Positions 22,444 to 33,230 of a stretch of DNA of 64,000 nt are shown here, one piece after another; the stretch's first letter is position 1, and every line of letters starts with the position of its first letter. A program made the position numbers and the translations under genes. Source of the DNA: Chlorella sorokiniana (lineage: Eukaryota; Chlorophyta; Trebouxiophyceae; Chlorellales; Chlorellaceae); NCBI GenBank assembly GCA_025917655.1, contig CP084617.1, positions 992,001-1,056,000 on the forward strand, written 5' to 3'. Under the pieces are notes generated by a model. That model had not been told where the DNA came from, searched no databases, and worked only from the letters and a program-made list of their open reading frames with translations.

Positions 22444-23972
22444 TCAGATGTCGAGATCGTCGTCGGGGTCCTCGTCGGAATCATGCTCGCTCCCAGAGTC
22501 ACGCACGTACAGGATGCGGCCCAGCGCGCCGCCCTCGCCGCCCCCGCCGCTGGGCGGCGCCCGCTGGCGCTGCCGCTGCCGGGCGCCGCGGTTTGCGCCC
22601 GGCCGACCCTGGCCGCGCGCGGCCGCCTGCCTCAGGGGGCAGGTAATCTCTGAAGTCGCCAGTCTGGTACGCCGCCCCCTGATGGTGGCCAGGAGCAGGA
22701 GGGCGGCGCTGGGTTCATTGCATGCAGGTGCTGTGCACGGCGCCAGCCAACCAAGGTTTGCATGCTTCTATTGCATCCATGGACAAAAGAGCACGCTGCA
22801 CGGGCAGGGTGGGTGCAGCCGCCCACCTGGCCCTGATGCTCAAAGGGCAGCTGCACCCGCTGCTTGGCCTCCAACTCCGCAGCGCTCAGCCCCAGCTTCA
22901 TGCCCCCTGCCAGCTGTGCCGCCAGCTGCACGCTATTCGCGCCGCCACCTGGGTGAGGGGAAACGGCGAGGCGGTGCCATCAGCTCGGCATTGTTGCGAG
23001 CGGCTTCTCAGCACGGCGGCGCGCAACAGCTGCACACTCGTCAGGCTCTTGCGCGCCCACCTGCAGGCTGCGCGGCCTGGGGGCCCACCAGGCTTGCAGC
23101 AGGAGGGTCGAAGAAGCGCACGCCGCCGTCGCTACCCACGCAGTACAGCTGCGCGTCTGCCCGCACCCGCCCCGTCCTGCGCTTGAGCCGCGCGGTCAGC
23201 CGGCCCTGTGGCTCGCTGCCGGGCCCCTGCTCCGCAGCAACGAGGCTCTGCTCCAGCTCGCTGCAGGGCGCAAGCTGCAGCGTGCCGGCTGCCAGCTGCT
23301 CCACGGCTGCCAGGTGCTGCGGCGGGTGCACATCCGAATGCAGGCCGCACAGCAGGCACGACGTGCCTAGCGCGGCTTGCAGGCGCTGCAACAGCCGCAC
23401 GGTGGCAGCCAGGCCAAAGTGGTCCAGCAAGGGGCTGAGGCTGTCGATGAAAATGCAGTGGTGTGGGCTCCCAAGCCCCGACTGCAAGCTGATCAGTTGC
23501 TGCTGCAGCTGGCCCAGGCCGCCCTGCGCCGCAAGAAGGCTCGGCAGCGGCACGACTCGCGCGCCGCCAGGGCTGGCTTTGACGTCTTGCAGGCTGCCCC
23601 AGCCGTATGGATCTCGGGAACCATCCAGTATGGTGAGGTGAAGGCCGGTGAGGGAACACAGCTGCTGGTATTCAGCTGCTGGCTGCTGCAGCGCGGCGAT
23701 GACCACGGCTGCCGCCTGAGCACGCCCGCCGGCGATTGCTGCTGCGAGGTCGGCGACAGCCTACAGGATTAAATGCAATGAAGGAACTGAATAGATGTGA
23801 TTGAAAATCGCAAGGTGCTCGTCGGGTTGGTTGACGACAGGCTGCCAAAGCTCACCTTGCGGAGCAGGGAGGGCCCGCCCACCGTCTCCAGTGTGTCGCA
23901 AAACAGCAGCAGCGGAGCAGTGCTGCATTCATTGGCGCGGCCTTCACGCAGTGTTCGCAGAGCCGCATCCAT
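22444..23972 (-). CDS. ELP5: Elongator complex protein 5
   Basis: Elp5 belongs to the Elp4-5-6 RecA-like ring of Elongator, needed for wobble-uridine modification of tRNA. The most likely start (23970-23972) reads MDAALRTLREGRANE; an upstream in-frame ATG would be at 24050. Conserved blocks: a strand and helix near AAVVIAALQQPAAEYQQLC (about 23690), ILDGSRDPYGWGSL (about 23610), CIFIDSLSPLLDHFG (about 23440) and RRTGRVRADAQLYCVGSDGGVRFFD (single block about 23110-23180, family Arg-rich strand). The last exon reads RILYVRDSGSEHDSDEDPDDD and ends LDI, TGA 22444-22446, the hallmark acidic terminus of Elp5. Loss of one CG unit at 22614-22621 shifts the frame between DYLPPEAGG and that terminus. 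Confidence 0.88.
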
Positions 23973-24314
23973 GATGAGGGCGTCGAAAGGTCTGTGCAAC
24001 TCTCGAGCAGTGTTTTCCCGTGCACATGCGAGTGGCTTGCGGCCGGTCACAGGCCAGCAGCGCGTCCCCTGGCGAACATCCTACGCATACATCAACTGAA
24101 TGCTTTGGTTCCATAACAAAGGCCTGCCAGCGTGGCGGACACCTCACCCTCGTGTGGTGCGCTTCAAGCCCTCAAAGGAGCCAATCCACCAGACAACCGT
24201 AACTACCAACTTGTCCTTCTCAATTCGACATATTCTCTTCTGACGCCGCCAAGGATCGGCTGCGAACCAAACTTCCGTCAAGCAGCGGGGCTCCTGAAAG
24301 GCCCCAGCAGCAGC
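23973..24314. promoter_or_regulatory. Divergent promoter ELP5 / COX15
   Basis: 342 bases between start codons with no further coding evidence beyond a possible 26-residue ELP5 extension to 24050. Confidence 0.4.
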
Positions 24315-27300
24315 ATGCGAGGCGGCTCGCGCCTCTTGCAGCGATGCCTGCAGACGGGAGCCGTGGCTGAGACGCTTGCCACTGGCAAGGCTGCTGTCGG
24401 TGGTGGCGCGGCGCCTGCCATTCGTGGCGTCGTGGGCCCCACAGCGGCAGCAGCAGCTCGCAGCTTCGCAACACATGCTGGACAGGCCTGGCGTTCTGGC
24501 CAGCAATATTTTGCGGCAGCCTCTTGTTCCGCGGCACGCGGGACCCACGTGAGTTGCGCCACTCCACTGAGCAGCAGCTGCTGCATGCTGGTTGCACGGT
24601 TTGCAGGAAGCTCTGGAAGTTGCGTGCCAACCGGTCCCCCTCCAACTTGCAGCTACAGAGTTCAGGAGTGAGGCAGTTTGGTTTTGCAGCCTCGGCAGCC
24701 CTTCAGGCCGTTCGCACGTCTGGACGCTCCGGCACTGCGGCAGCGGCCGCCCTGCTACGCCGTCCTCAAGGCATGGCTGGCTCCAGCCTGGGCCGCGGCT
24801 TGGGCCGCCGCCTCAAGGCCACAGCGGCAGAGTTCCATGCAGTTCGTCATGCGGCAGAGGTGCGTGCCGCCGCGAAATGCAATCATGCTGGCCCCAGGTT
24901 GTCGAACGCCTGCGGACCGATTCCAGGCTGTGGCCTGCCCGCAACCCTTCCCAACCCTCAGGCCTATGGCCCCGAAGCGCTGACCGCGGGGCTGACGGCG
25001 GGGCAGCGGCGGCAGCTGGCAGCCTGGCTGGGCGTGTGCAGCGGCTGGGTCTTTGTGCTGGTGGTGGTGGGCGGCATCACGCGCCTCACCCGCTCCGGCC
25101 TCAGCATGACCTCCTGGAAGTTCACGGGCGAGAGGCCGCCCAGCACGCCGGTGAGGCGACGCAGCGCAGGCGTCGGCGTCGGCAGCGGCAGCTGTGCCAG
25201 GGGGCGGGGCTTGCTGTGACGCGGACAGGGGGCGTGTGCATGGGAGCCCGGCTGCGCTCGCAAGCAACCGCTTTGAATGTGGCAGCAGAGCCGGTGCCTC
25301 CGTTGCGGCCAGGGGCCGTTTGCCCCCGCCTACCCTTCTCTGTCCGCGCGGTCACGGCCTCACGTCCCGGCGCACTCACCGGCTTTCTGAGCGCAGGAGG
25401 AGTGGGAGGAGGAGTTTGCGCGGTACCGCGCCACCCCGAGTACCTGCTGGCCAACCGCGGCATGAGCGTGGAGGAGTTCAAGTTCATATACTTCTGGGAG
25501 TGGGGGCACCGCATGTGGGGTCGCGCACTGGGTGAGGCGCTGCTGGTGTGTGGGGGGGCACACTAGTGCAAAGAAAGTGCTAGTGCTGGTGCTGGGTTGT
25601 GGGGGTATGGGATGGGGGAGCTGGTGGTGTGTTTGTGTATCTTGTTCGGTGTGTGTGTGTGGGAGGGCGCTTGAAGGGCGGCGCTGCGATGCGTCCTCCC
25701 AGTGCTCCTCCGTCAGGCTACGGCCAACGGCTGGCAGTGCGAGCCACAGGCCAGGCTCAGGCACCAGCCCGCAAACCGTAGCTCAAGCGCCGCCACCCAC
25801 ACCTGTCCCCTCCACAGGCCTGGTGGTGGCGCTGCCCGCCGCCTACTTTGCCTCGCGCGGCCTGATCAACGGCCCGCTGGGGCGCCGCCTGGGCCTGCTC
25901 TTCCTCATGGGAGGCACCCAGGGCCTGGTGGGCTGGTGGATGGTGCGCAGCGGCTTCCGGGTAAGCTGTGGACTGTGCATCTGGCGAGGGGGACGGGTTG
26001 GGGGCCGGGGTGCTGCACGCGCCCGCCGAGCGCTCCATGCGCCACTCAGGGCTGAGCTGAGCTCCCACTGTTCGCCATGCATGCCCCTCCCTGCATCCCG
26101 CTGCACACTCACGTGCATCCTGGCTTCCTGGCCAGCACACCTGCAACCACGCAAGCCCTGCTGCCCGCCCACCCCTCCCCCAAGCAGGAGCCCGAGGAGC
26201 GGCAGGTGCCGCGCGTGAGCACCTACCGCATGGCCGCCCACCTGGCCTCCGCCTTTGCCATCTTCACCACCCTAGTGTGGACCACCCTCTCCGTGGCCCT
26301 GCCCACCCCGCCCACCGTGGCGGCCGGGGGCGAGGCCGCGCACGCGCGCGGCTGCTGTCGCGCTGGGCGCGCCCGCTGGCCGCGCTGGTGGGCGTCACCG
26401 CCATGAGCGGCTGCTTCGTGGCGGGCAAGGAGGCGGGGCGCGCGTACAACACCTGGCCAGACATGAACGGCGAGTGGTTCCCGTCAGAGTACTGGAGCGA
26501 GCGGCTGCCGGGTGAGGGGGCGAGGGGCTGGGCGTGGGCAGCGCAAGGCTTGTGAGGCGCCTGCCACACTCCCTCCTGCCTTTTGGGCAGTGCTTCCAGG
26601 GCTTACCTGCGCTGCTTCCAGGCGGTTCCTGCATGCCTTGCGGCATGGGGGATCCTTGCATGCCTTCCTGCCGCAAGCCTGCAAGGCATGGGAGCGACGC
26701 CCCGCCTGCCGCCCGCCACCCCGCCTGCAGCCCTGCGCAACATCTTTGAGAACACGGCGGCGGTGCAGTTCAACCACCGCATGCTGGCCTATGCCACGTT
26801 GGCGGGGGTGGCGGGCATGTGGCGCTACGGCAGCCAGCTGGCCGCGCTGCCCCCGCCGCGCGCTTCTGCCTGAACGCGCTGGCCGCCGCCACCGCGGGCC
26901 AGGTGCGCTTGCTGCAATGACGGCTCCCAGCCTGGAGCAGGCAGTCCTCCCCCTGCCCACGTACGCCCTTTGTCCTGTGATCTAGCCTGCGGCAAGGCAA
27001 CACGTCCCTTGCTCTACCAATACTTAGCCCTCCAATGCCTGCTCACACACCGCTTGCTCCGCCCATGCACCGGCGCAGGTGGCCCTCGGCATCACCACCC
27101 TGCTCACACACGTGCCGGTGCCGCTGGGCGCGGCTCACCAGGGCGGCGCCATGGTGCTCTTCACCCTCATGCTGGGCCTGCTCTACTCCATCAGGCCAGG
27201 CCCCTCGCTGGGCACGTTCAGGTGCGCGTGTGTGTGTGTGGTGGGGGCCACCAAGCAACAGCGGGCCCAACGCCGGGCAGTGCCAAAGGCAGAGGAGGCC

Positions 27301-27571
27301 CGCCTGCGGGGATGCTCGCCGCCCTCCTGCATGCATGCCTAGCAAGGCTCCATGCGCTGCTGCTCCCCTACACACCACCATCAAACCATCAAACCCCCTC
27401 TTCTCCCGCTTCTCCCCCTACTCCTTCAGGCTGCTGCTGGCCAAGTTCGGCACCCGGCCACGGCCGCCGCGGTGCTGGGCGTTGGAGGCACTGTCGTCAA
27501 CATGCATTAGACACCTTCGGCGCTGCGACTGGCAGCCCAGCTTGCGACCGACTGCAGCAGGACCCTGCTGA
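24315..27571 (+). CDS. COX15: Heme A synthase (cytochrome c oxidase assembly factor)
   Basis: Oxidises the heme O methyl group to make heme A for cytochrome c oxidase in the mitochondrial inner membrane. The ATG at 24315 opens MRGGSRLLQRCLQTGAV, an Arg/Ala/Ser-rich mitochondrial targeting region continued on exon 2. Membrane helix and motif blocks: WVFVLVVVGGITRLTRSGLS (about 25050), YFWEWGHRMWGRAL (about 25490, with the heme-ligand His), LVVALPAAYFASRG (about 25830), GLVGWWMVRSGF, VSTYRMAAHLASAF (second His, about 26215), GRAYNTWPDMNGEWFP (about 26440), VQFNHRMLAYAT (third, about 26770) and VPVPLGAAHQGGAM (fourth, about 27115). The C-terminal exon ends at about 27571. Frame slips occur in CG-rich runs near 26345 and at 26858-26864. 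Confidence 0.92.
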
Positions 27572-27875
27572 ATGCAGGGCTCGACCCTTTCATTTTGATT
27601 CACACCGCCGTGACCTCCACACAACCTTGAACGGCTCCACCGCATCTGTATCATCGGTGTCGGTGTTTTGTCCTCTTGCCCCTGGTGCAGCCATGATCCC
27701 TTTCATATCAATCCACCATTGTGATTGCACCTGCTGCCAGTGTCGCCAGCAGAGGGCCGGGGACATGGTTGCCAGCGTCTTGATGGAACCAGCCCGCCGC
27801 CAGCAAGGGCAGCAAAGATGTAGCAGGATGCAACAATATGACCGTGGGATGTGTTTTCCGCTGCAACACGCTGGC
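27572..27875. other. Convergent 3' region COX15 / aldolase
   Basis: 304 bases of lower-GC DNA between two stop codons; nothing coding recognised. Confidence 0.5.
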
Positions 27876-29665
27876 TCAGACGTCGGTGCGCCAGCCGCGG
27901 AAGCTTTCCCGCAGCGAGCCCTGGCTGGAGGTGATGGAGGGGTGGGGCCCCTCGTACCGCCCCAGCACCGCCCGGCTGTTGGCGGCGGCGAGCGCCGCAG
28001 CCATGTCGCGGCAGCGCTGGGCGTTGCCCTCGCGGTCCTCTGACCACAGCTGCAGCACGCTGGCCTGCGCGGTTCGCGGCCCAAGAAACAAGGATTTGCG
28101 GCGCGTGCTTCAGCGAACAGCAAGCCGCAGGCACACGACAAAAAACCACGGCTCTCTGCATGCGGCTTGCCCCGGCTCAGGGCCCGCGGCGCCGCCGCCG
28201 CACCTGCAGGGAGCGTCCGAAGGAGAAGGAGAGGGACCAGGGCGCGCGGCCCTCCGCCTGCGCCAGCCGGTTGATGGCGTTGAGGTTCACCGTCGCCTCC
28301 TCCTCCGTCTGCGGCCCCGCACCAACAAACGGCGGCGCCTCGGGCTGGGCTGAGGGTGCAAATCTGCTGCTTCCTCACAGGCAGGGGGCCGGCCACCCAA
28401 GCCGAAAGGAGCAGATCTGCTGGGCGCTCACAGGCAAGGAGCCCGGCTTGGGCCGGCAGCCAAGCCAGCCGCCGGCCCGAGCGCCCGCCTCACCTGGCCG
28501 CCGCTGAGGAACATGATGCCGGGATGGCAGCGGGCACGCTGCGACGCATGACGCGTAGCGTGTGCTGCGCCACCTCCTCGGGGCTGGGCCGGGGCCCGCT
28601 GCAGTCCGCGCCTGGGATGATCATTTGCGGCTTGAGCAGGGTGCCCTCCAGGACCACGCCCTGCGCCCAGGGCCACAACAGCAGTGACGGCCCCCTTTGG
28701 AAACCTGTGTCACAGAAGGTTTGCATGCGCAGCGGCAGCCAGCAGGCAGGCCAGCCGCAGCGACAGCAGGTGTGAGCCACCCACCAGCCTGCCGCGCCTA
28801 CCTTCTGCCACAGGTGCGCCACGCACCGCTGGATGACGCGCGTCGAGGCGTCAGCAAACGCCGCCGCGTCGTGGCTGCCGTCAATCAGCAGCTCCGGCTC
28901 CACAATCGGCACCAGCCCAGCGGCCTGGGCCAGGAACCAAGAAAGGCGGGATGCCGAGTGCACAGAGTAAGACGGACGCACGCGGCGGCACGACTGGCAC
29001 CCTGAACCGCTCTCTGTGCGCCGCGCCGCCGCTGTCCTCTGCCGGGCATTCTGGGCACTGGGCGCACCTGACAGATGGCGGCATAGTCAGCCAGCTGCTG
29101 CGCGTTGACCTCGATGCAGCGCTCTGAGGGGCAGCCGTCGCCGACCTTCAGCGCGGCACGCCACTTGGCAAAGCGCGCGCCGGCCGCGGCGTACCCGCGA
29201 CACGCCTCCGCCAGTGTGTCCAACCCGCGCGTGCTGGTCTCCCGGGGCAGCCCTCCAGGGGCACCAGCCCCTCGTCCACCTTGATGCCCGGCAGCACGCC
29301 CTGCCCAGTCAGGAACTCCACGAACGAGCGGCCGTCCGAGGCGCTCTGGCCCAGCGCCTCCTTGAACATGATGGCGCCGCTGATGCCTGCCTCCCCAATG
29401 GGGGCAGTGTAAAACAGCTCGCGGTAGGCTCGGCGGTTGTGCTGCGCGCGGGGAGGGGGGTGAGCGGCGGTCTCTGCTGGGCGCCCAGCGGCTGCCGCCA
29501 TCAGCCCCAAGCGGCGGTCGCCAGCACCTCTGTGTTCTCGAATCCGGCCTTCTCCAGACGCTTTCCTATCGTGCCAGTCGACTCATCGCTGGCAAGCAAG
29601 CCGGCGCCAGGGGCAGCGAGACGCTTAGCCGTCTGCTCAAGCTCAGAGGAGGCGCACAGAGACAT
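27876..29665 (-). CDS. FBA: Fructose-bisphosphate aldolase, class I
   Basis: Cleaves fructose 1,6-bisphosphate to triose phosphates through a Schiff base. The ATG (29663-29665) opens [20 protein letters not shown] and runs straight into the conserved [16 protein letters not shown], leaving no room for a transit peptide, so a cytosolic enzyme is inferred. Later blocks are [19 protein letters not shown] (about 29400), [19 protein letters not shown] (about 29290), [13 protein letters not shown] (about 28890), [14 protein letters not shown] with the Schiff-base Lys (about 28620), GIMFLSGGQ (about 28510), [10 protein letters not shown] and [14 protein letters not shown]. The C-terminus ends GWRTDV rather than the usual Tyr of animal enzymes. 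One-base losses are apparent near 29252 (before [10 protein letters not shown]) and near 28520 (inside the GIMFLSGGQ block). Confidence 0.93.
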
Positions 29666-30515
29666 GCTAAGCCGTCACCGTATCCGCCAAATGCTGTCGG
29701 AGTATGCTGCGACAATGAGTCCGCCATGCATTGGCTTGATTATCACGGTTTGATGTAGGAAGAGGCTGCCGCCACTTCAGCGCTGCGTCCAGCTGGGCCT
29801 TCACGCCTGGGCCTCGTGTTAAGTAATGCCTGCATGCTGACTGTCTATTGTTTTGTACAAATCCAGACTTTCAAGCCCTTCAGATTTCCAATGGGAGCTC
29901 CACGGGGACCCACCGGCCCTCCAGCAAGTGCGCATTCCGTCCAGGGCCGCCACCAGGGCATGCAGACGAAATGAACGAGCTGTTCACTGTTGGTTGTTGT
30001 CTTCTGTCATGAGGCAGCCATGCTCGCTTCTGCAAGCTGCCCCTCATGAGTTGCAAGCGGGTGCTGAGCGTCAATGTCGCCAGTACTGCGCCTGCCGTCA
30101 AAAGTACGCCGGCCAATGCCACAGGGGCTATGAGCGTTGCCAATTTCCTGTTGGCGACTTGTCGGCAGCTTGAACAAGGTAATCCAGCCATTTCAACATC
30201 TCCCTCTGTTCAGCTTTCGGGTTCGTTGCTTCTGAGTCTCGCACTGCTCCAGAACCAGCCAACCTTCGCTGTTCATTGCTTCCAAGGTGATCTTCAACGG
30301 TGATCGTTGAATTGCAATCCTTGCATCGTCATGTCTCTGCCAGCCCAGAACCTGTGCGGAGCGTCTGGAACCGTTTGTGCGCTGCCTGGCATGTCGCAAG
30401 CCCTTGAGGCTTTTGTCAATGCAAGGAGTGAATTGCAGCGTCTTTTCGGCCACCCCGATAGTCTGTGCAGGAGACATACAGACATAGCGACACCTGCCAG
30501 CGGCAACCCGGCACC
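29666..30515. promoter_or_regulatory. Divergent region aldolase / DEG, with one candidate small ORF
   Basis: 850 bases between start codons. It should hold both promoters. A single-exon minus-strand ORF at 29880-30191 is listed separately. Otherwise no coding exon or named element is seen. Confidence 0.4.
29880..30191 (-). CDS. Candidate 103-residue single-span membrane protein
   Basis: An intronless frame from ATG (30189-30191) to TGA. It begins MAGLPCSSCRQVANRKLA, then has one strong hydrophobic stretch of about 22 residues (IAPVALAGVLLTAGAVLATL) followed by a basic segment (RLQLMRGSLQKRAW) and a Pro/Gly-rich tail ending VPVELPLEI. The layout (Cys pair, one membrane helix, basic flank) looks like a small membrane protein, but no family is recognised. 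The plus strand of the same region also carries an open frame, so the direction is uncertain. It sits in the gap between aldolase and the DEG gene. Confidence 0.3.
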   Translation of the reverse strand: MAGLPCSSCRQVANRKLATLIAPVALAGVLLTAGAVLATLTLSTRLQLMRGSLQKRAWLPHDRRQQPTVNSSFISSACPGGGPGRNAHLLEGRWVPVELPLEI

Positions 30516-33005
30516 ATGCCCCGCTCACTGCTGCTGTGCAGAGGCCTGCATGCTGGCTGCGCCATGCTCCAGCGCCCTGCTGCAGCCCAGCGCCCGCTGC
30601 AAGTCCTCACAGCCAACAACCACACCCTGAGAAGCCGCAGCAGCAGCGCCGGCTGTGAGGATGCACGGCTGGCACGTCGGCGGCAGCTGGTGCTGTCGGC
30701 AATGGCCCGTCACCATTCTGCAGCAGCAGCCGGTGGGGCAGAGTCTACAGGAGTTGGCATGAGTGCAGCAACAAGAGCAACAGCCGCGGCGGGCACGAGC
30801 GGGACCAGCAGCGCCGGCCAGCAGGCACCCCCGCGGGCCGGCCTCTGGCGCCGCACGCTGCTGTCGGGCGCAGCAGCCATCGCGCTGCTGGCGGCTGCCG
30901 CGCACCCACGCCCCGCGGCCGCCTTCCAGCTTCCGAGCGGGCTCTTTGGGGGCTCGGCGGCGGCGGCTGCACCGGCGCCTGCCACCGAGGCGATGCCCGC
31001 CGTGATGGAGAACCGCACGCCGCTGCCCGACCTGTCGCAGCTGTCGGCGGAGGAGGTGCAGACGGTGACGCTGTTCAAGGACAACACCCCCTGCGTGGTC
31101 AACATCGCCAACATCGCCTCCGCGCGCACATACTACTCGACCGACGTGCTGAAGATCCCGCAAGGTGTTTCCAAGCAGGCTGGCTGGGGTTGTCCCTCGC
31201 TTGTTCCCGTACATGCGCTGTTATGCTCTTTGTGGGGCTGCGTCTGTCGTTGGTTCGAACATCACTGATTACCCCCACCCTCACCCACCCACCCACCCAC
31301 CCACCCACACCCACATGCCACCCCACCCCACCCCACTCCTGCACACAGGCCAGGGCAGCGGGTTTGTTTGGGACGAGAAGGGCCACATCGTCACCAATTT
31401 CCACGTCATTCGGGGGCGTCAGAAGTGCAGGTGTCCCTCATCGACCAGTCCACCTGGCCCGCCAAAATCATTGGTGAGCGAGCCTGTGCACAGGGGGTGG
31501 AGAGCGGGCCGCTGCATGCGAGCGGGCCGCCGCATGCTGCTGTCGCAGGGCTTTCTGCAATGGGTCTGCCCACAGTCGACTGGTTGTTGCGTTTCCCGCT
31601 TGGTTGGCAGGCGGCGACCCGTCCAAGGACGTGGCGGTGCTGCAAGTCCAGGCTCCGCCGAGGTGCTGGCCAACCTGAAGCCGGTGCAGCTGGGCAGCAG
31701 CAGTGGCTTGGTGGTGGGCCAGAAGGTGACTGGTGTGCATGCGCAGGGGTGATGGCCAGCCTGCGATCGCGACAGTGAGCACGCAACAGCAGGCAGGCCC
31801 TGCGGGTGGCAGGGTAATCAGCAGCCCCTCCCCCTGCCTGTCGGCAGGTGTTTGCCATCGGGAATCCCTTCGGCCTGGACCACACCCTCACCAGCGGCAT
31901 CATCAGCGGCTTGAACCGGGAGCTCAACACGGGTGAGGGCGGGCAGCCTGTCACCTGCACTCCGGGCCTGCCGTCGTACTGAAACTCGTGTTTTTGTGGC
32001 CACCTGCTCTGCTGCATCCGCACCCCTGCCACCCATGCTGGCCCTGACTCGCAGGCTACGGCGGCAGCTCCCTGCGCAACGTCATCCAGTGCGACGCCGC
32101 CATCAACCCGGGCAACTCGGGTGAGGCCCGGGGACGAAGCTTTGCAGCGTGATCCGCTTGCAGCCGCCGTCCCGCGCCTCGCCCCAAGCTGCCTGGCCGG
32201 TGCTGTGCGTGCCGTGAGGAACCTGTCTGCGCATGCAGGCGGCCCCCTGCTGGACAGCCGTGGCCGGCTCATTGGCATCAACACCGCCATTGCCGACCCC
32301 ACTGGGAAGGGGGCCAGCGCTGGGATCGGGTTTGCCATCCCCATTGACACTGTGAAAGGGCTGGTGGGGCAGATCCTCCAGTACGGCCGTGTGATGCGTC
32401 CTGTGCTGGGCATCACGATAGCGCCGCCGCAGGTGGGTGCTCCACGCGGCCTGGCCAGCGGGGGCTGTGTGTTTGCGCAGCCGTGCGCCCCTGAGAACAG
32501 CGTGCTTCCTTCTGGGCTTTTTGCTGCTGACGGCCGCGCCGGGTGGCGTCCCTGCCCCCGCACGCCCTCGCGCGCAGGCGGTGCGGCAGATGGGCCTGCA
32601 GGGCGTGCTGGTGCTGGACGTGCCCCCGGCACCCCGGCGGCAAAGTCGGGCTTGCAAGGCATCACTCGAGACGCGTACGGCCGCATGGCCATCGGCGACG
32701 TGATTGTGGGCATGAATGGAAAAGCTGTGAAGTCTGAGGGCGACTTGTTTGGTGGGTGTTTGGGGTCCAGCTGGAATGCTTGAATGGCTTGTTGAGGACT
32801 TGAGAGGCAGGGCTCTTGCTGGTTTGGAGCGCCACCCATTGGCTAATGCTGAGCATACTGAGCGCCCGACATGTTGGTGGTTGCAGAGGTGCTGGACAGC
32901 TGCAAGGTGGGCGACAAGGTGACGGTGGAGGTGCTGCGGCGCGGCACCCAAAAGAAGACGCTCACCGTGCTGCTCGGAGAACGCATCCCCGAAATCACAG
33001 AGTGA
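30516..33005 (+). CDS. DEG1: DEG/HtrA serine protease, thylakoid-lumen type
   Basis: ATP-independent protease; the plastid lumen members degrade damaged photosystem II proteins. [15 protein letters not shown] starts a long Ser/Ala/Arg-rich transit region, then [20 protein letters not shown] ending AAAF, a twin-Arg lumen signal. The protease domain shows the triad His (VTNFHVI, about 31400), Asp (SKDVAVLQV, about 31630) and Ser (INPGNSG at about 32110, continued by [17 protein letters not shown] after an intron). One PDZ domain follows ([31 protein letters not shown]), ending IPEITE, TGA 33003-33005. A single PDZ and lumen signal suit DEG1; DEG5/8 lack one or the other, so the symbol is an inference. 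One-base losses are apparent near 31412, 31657 and 32632. TGTAA at 33173. Confidence 0.9.
31280..31320 (+). repeat. (CCCA)n simple repeat in a DEG intron
   Basis: Ten or so CCCA/CCAC units next to the acceptor; ordinary low-complexity intron DNA. Confidence 0.75.
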
Positions 33006-33172
33006 CTCCACGTTGCTCACCCCTCCTGGGCACATTGCCTCCTTTGTATATTCTGAAGCCAAAGCCGCCGTGTCATGCTTGCTGCCCTCGCCCTGGGCAG
33101 GCATTGCAGGCAATCACAGCGTGTCCCCATGAACTTCTTCACTTCAATTTTTGGTTGCGGCCAAGCCTTCTT

Positions 33173-33177
33173 TGTAA
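33173..33177 (+). promoter_or_regulatory. Poly(A) signal TGTAA for the DEG gene
   Basis: TGTAA 168 bases downstream of the stop, and 54 bases before the next start codon. Confidence 0.6.
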
Positions 33178-33230
33178 CTATCAGTTTGTGCTTGGGGTAA
33201 TTGAGGACTGCCAGAAGGAGGAGTGTCGCT

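Noticed and set aside
22406-23641. 411-codon plus-strand open frame
   Set aside because: Antisense to ELP5 exons; high GC gives long antisense frames. No family features.
31245-31265. GGTTCGAAC, like a tRNA B box
   Set aside because: No A box, acceptor stem or cloverleaf around it; it lies in a DEG intron.
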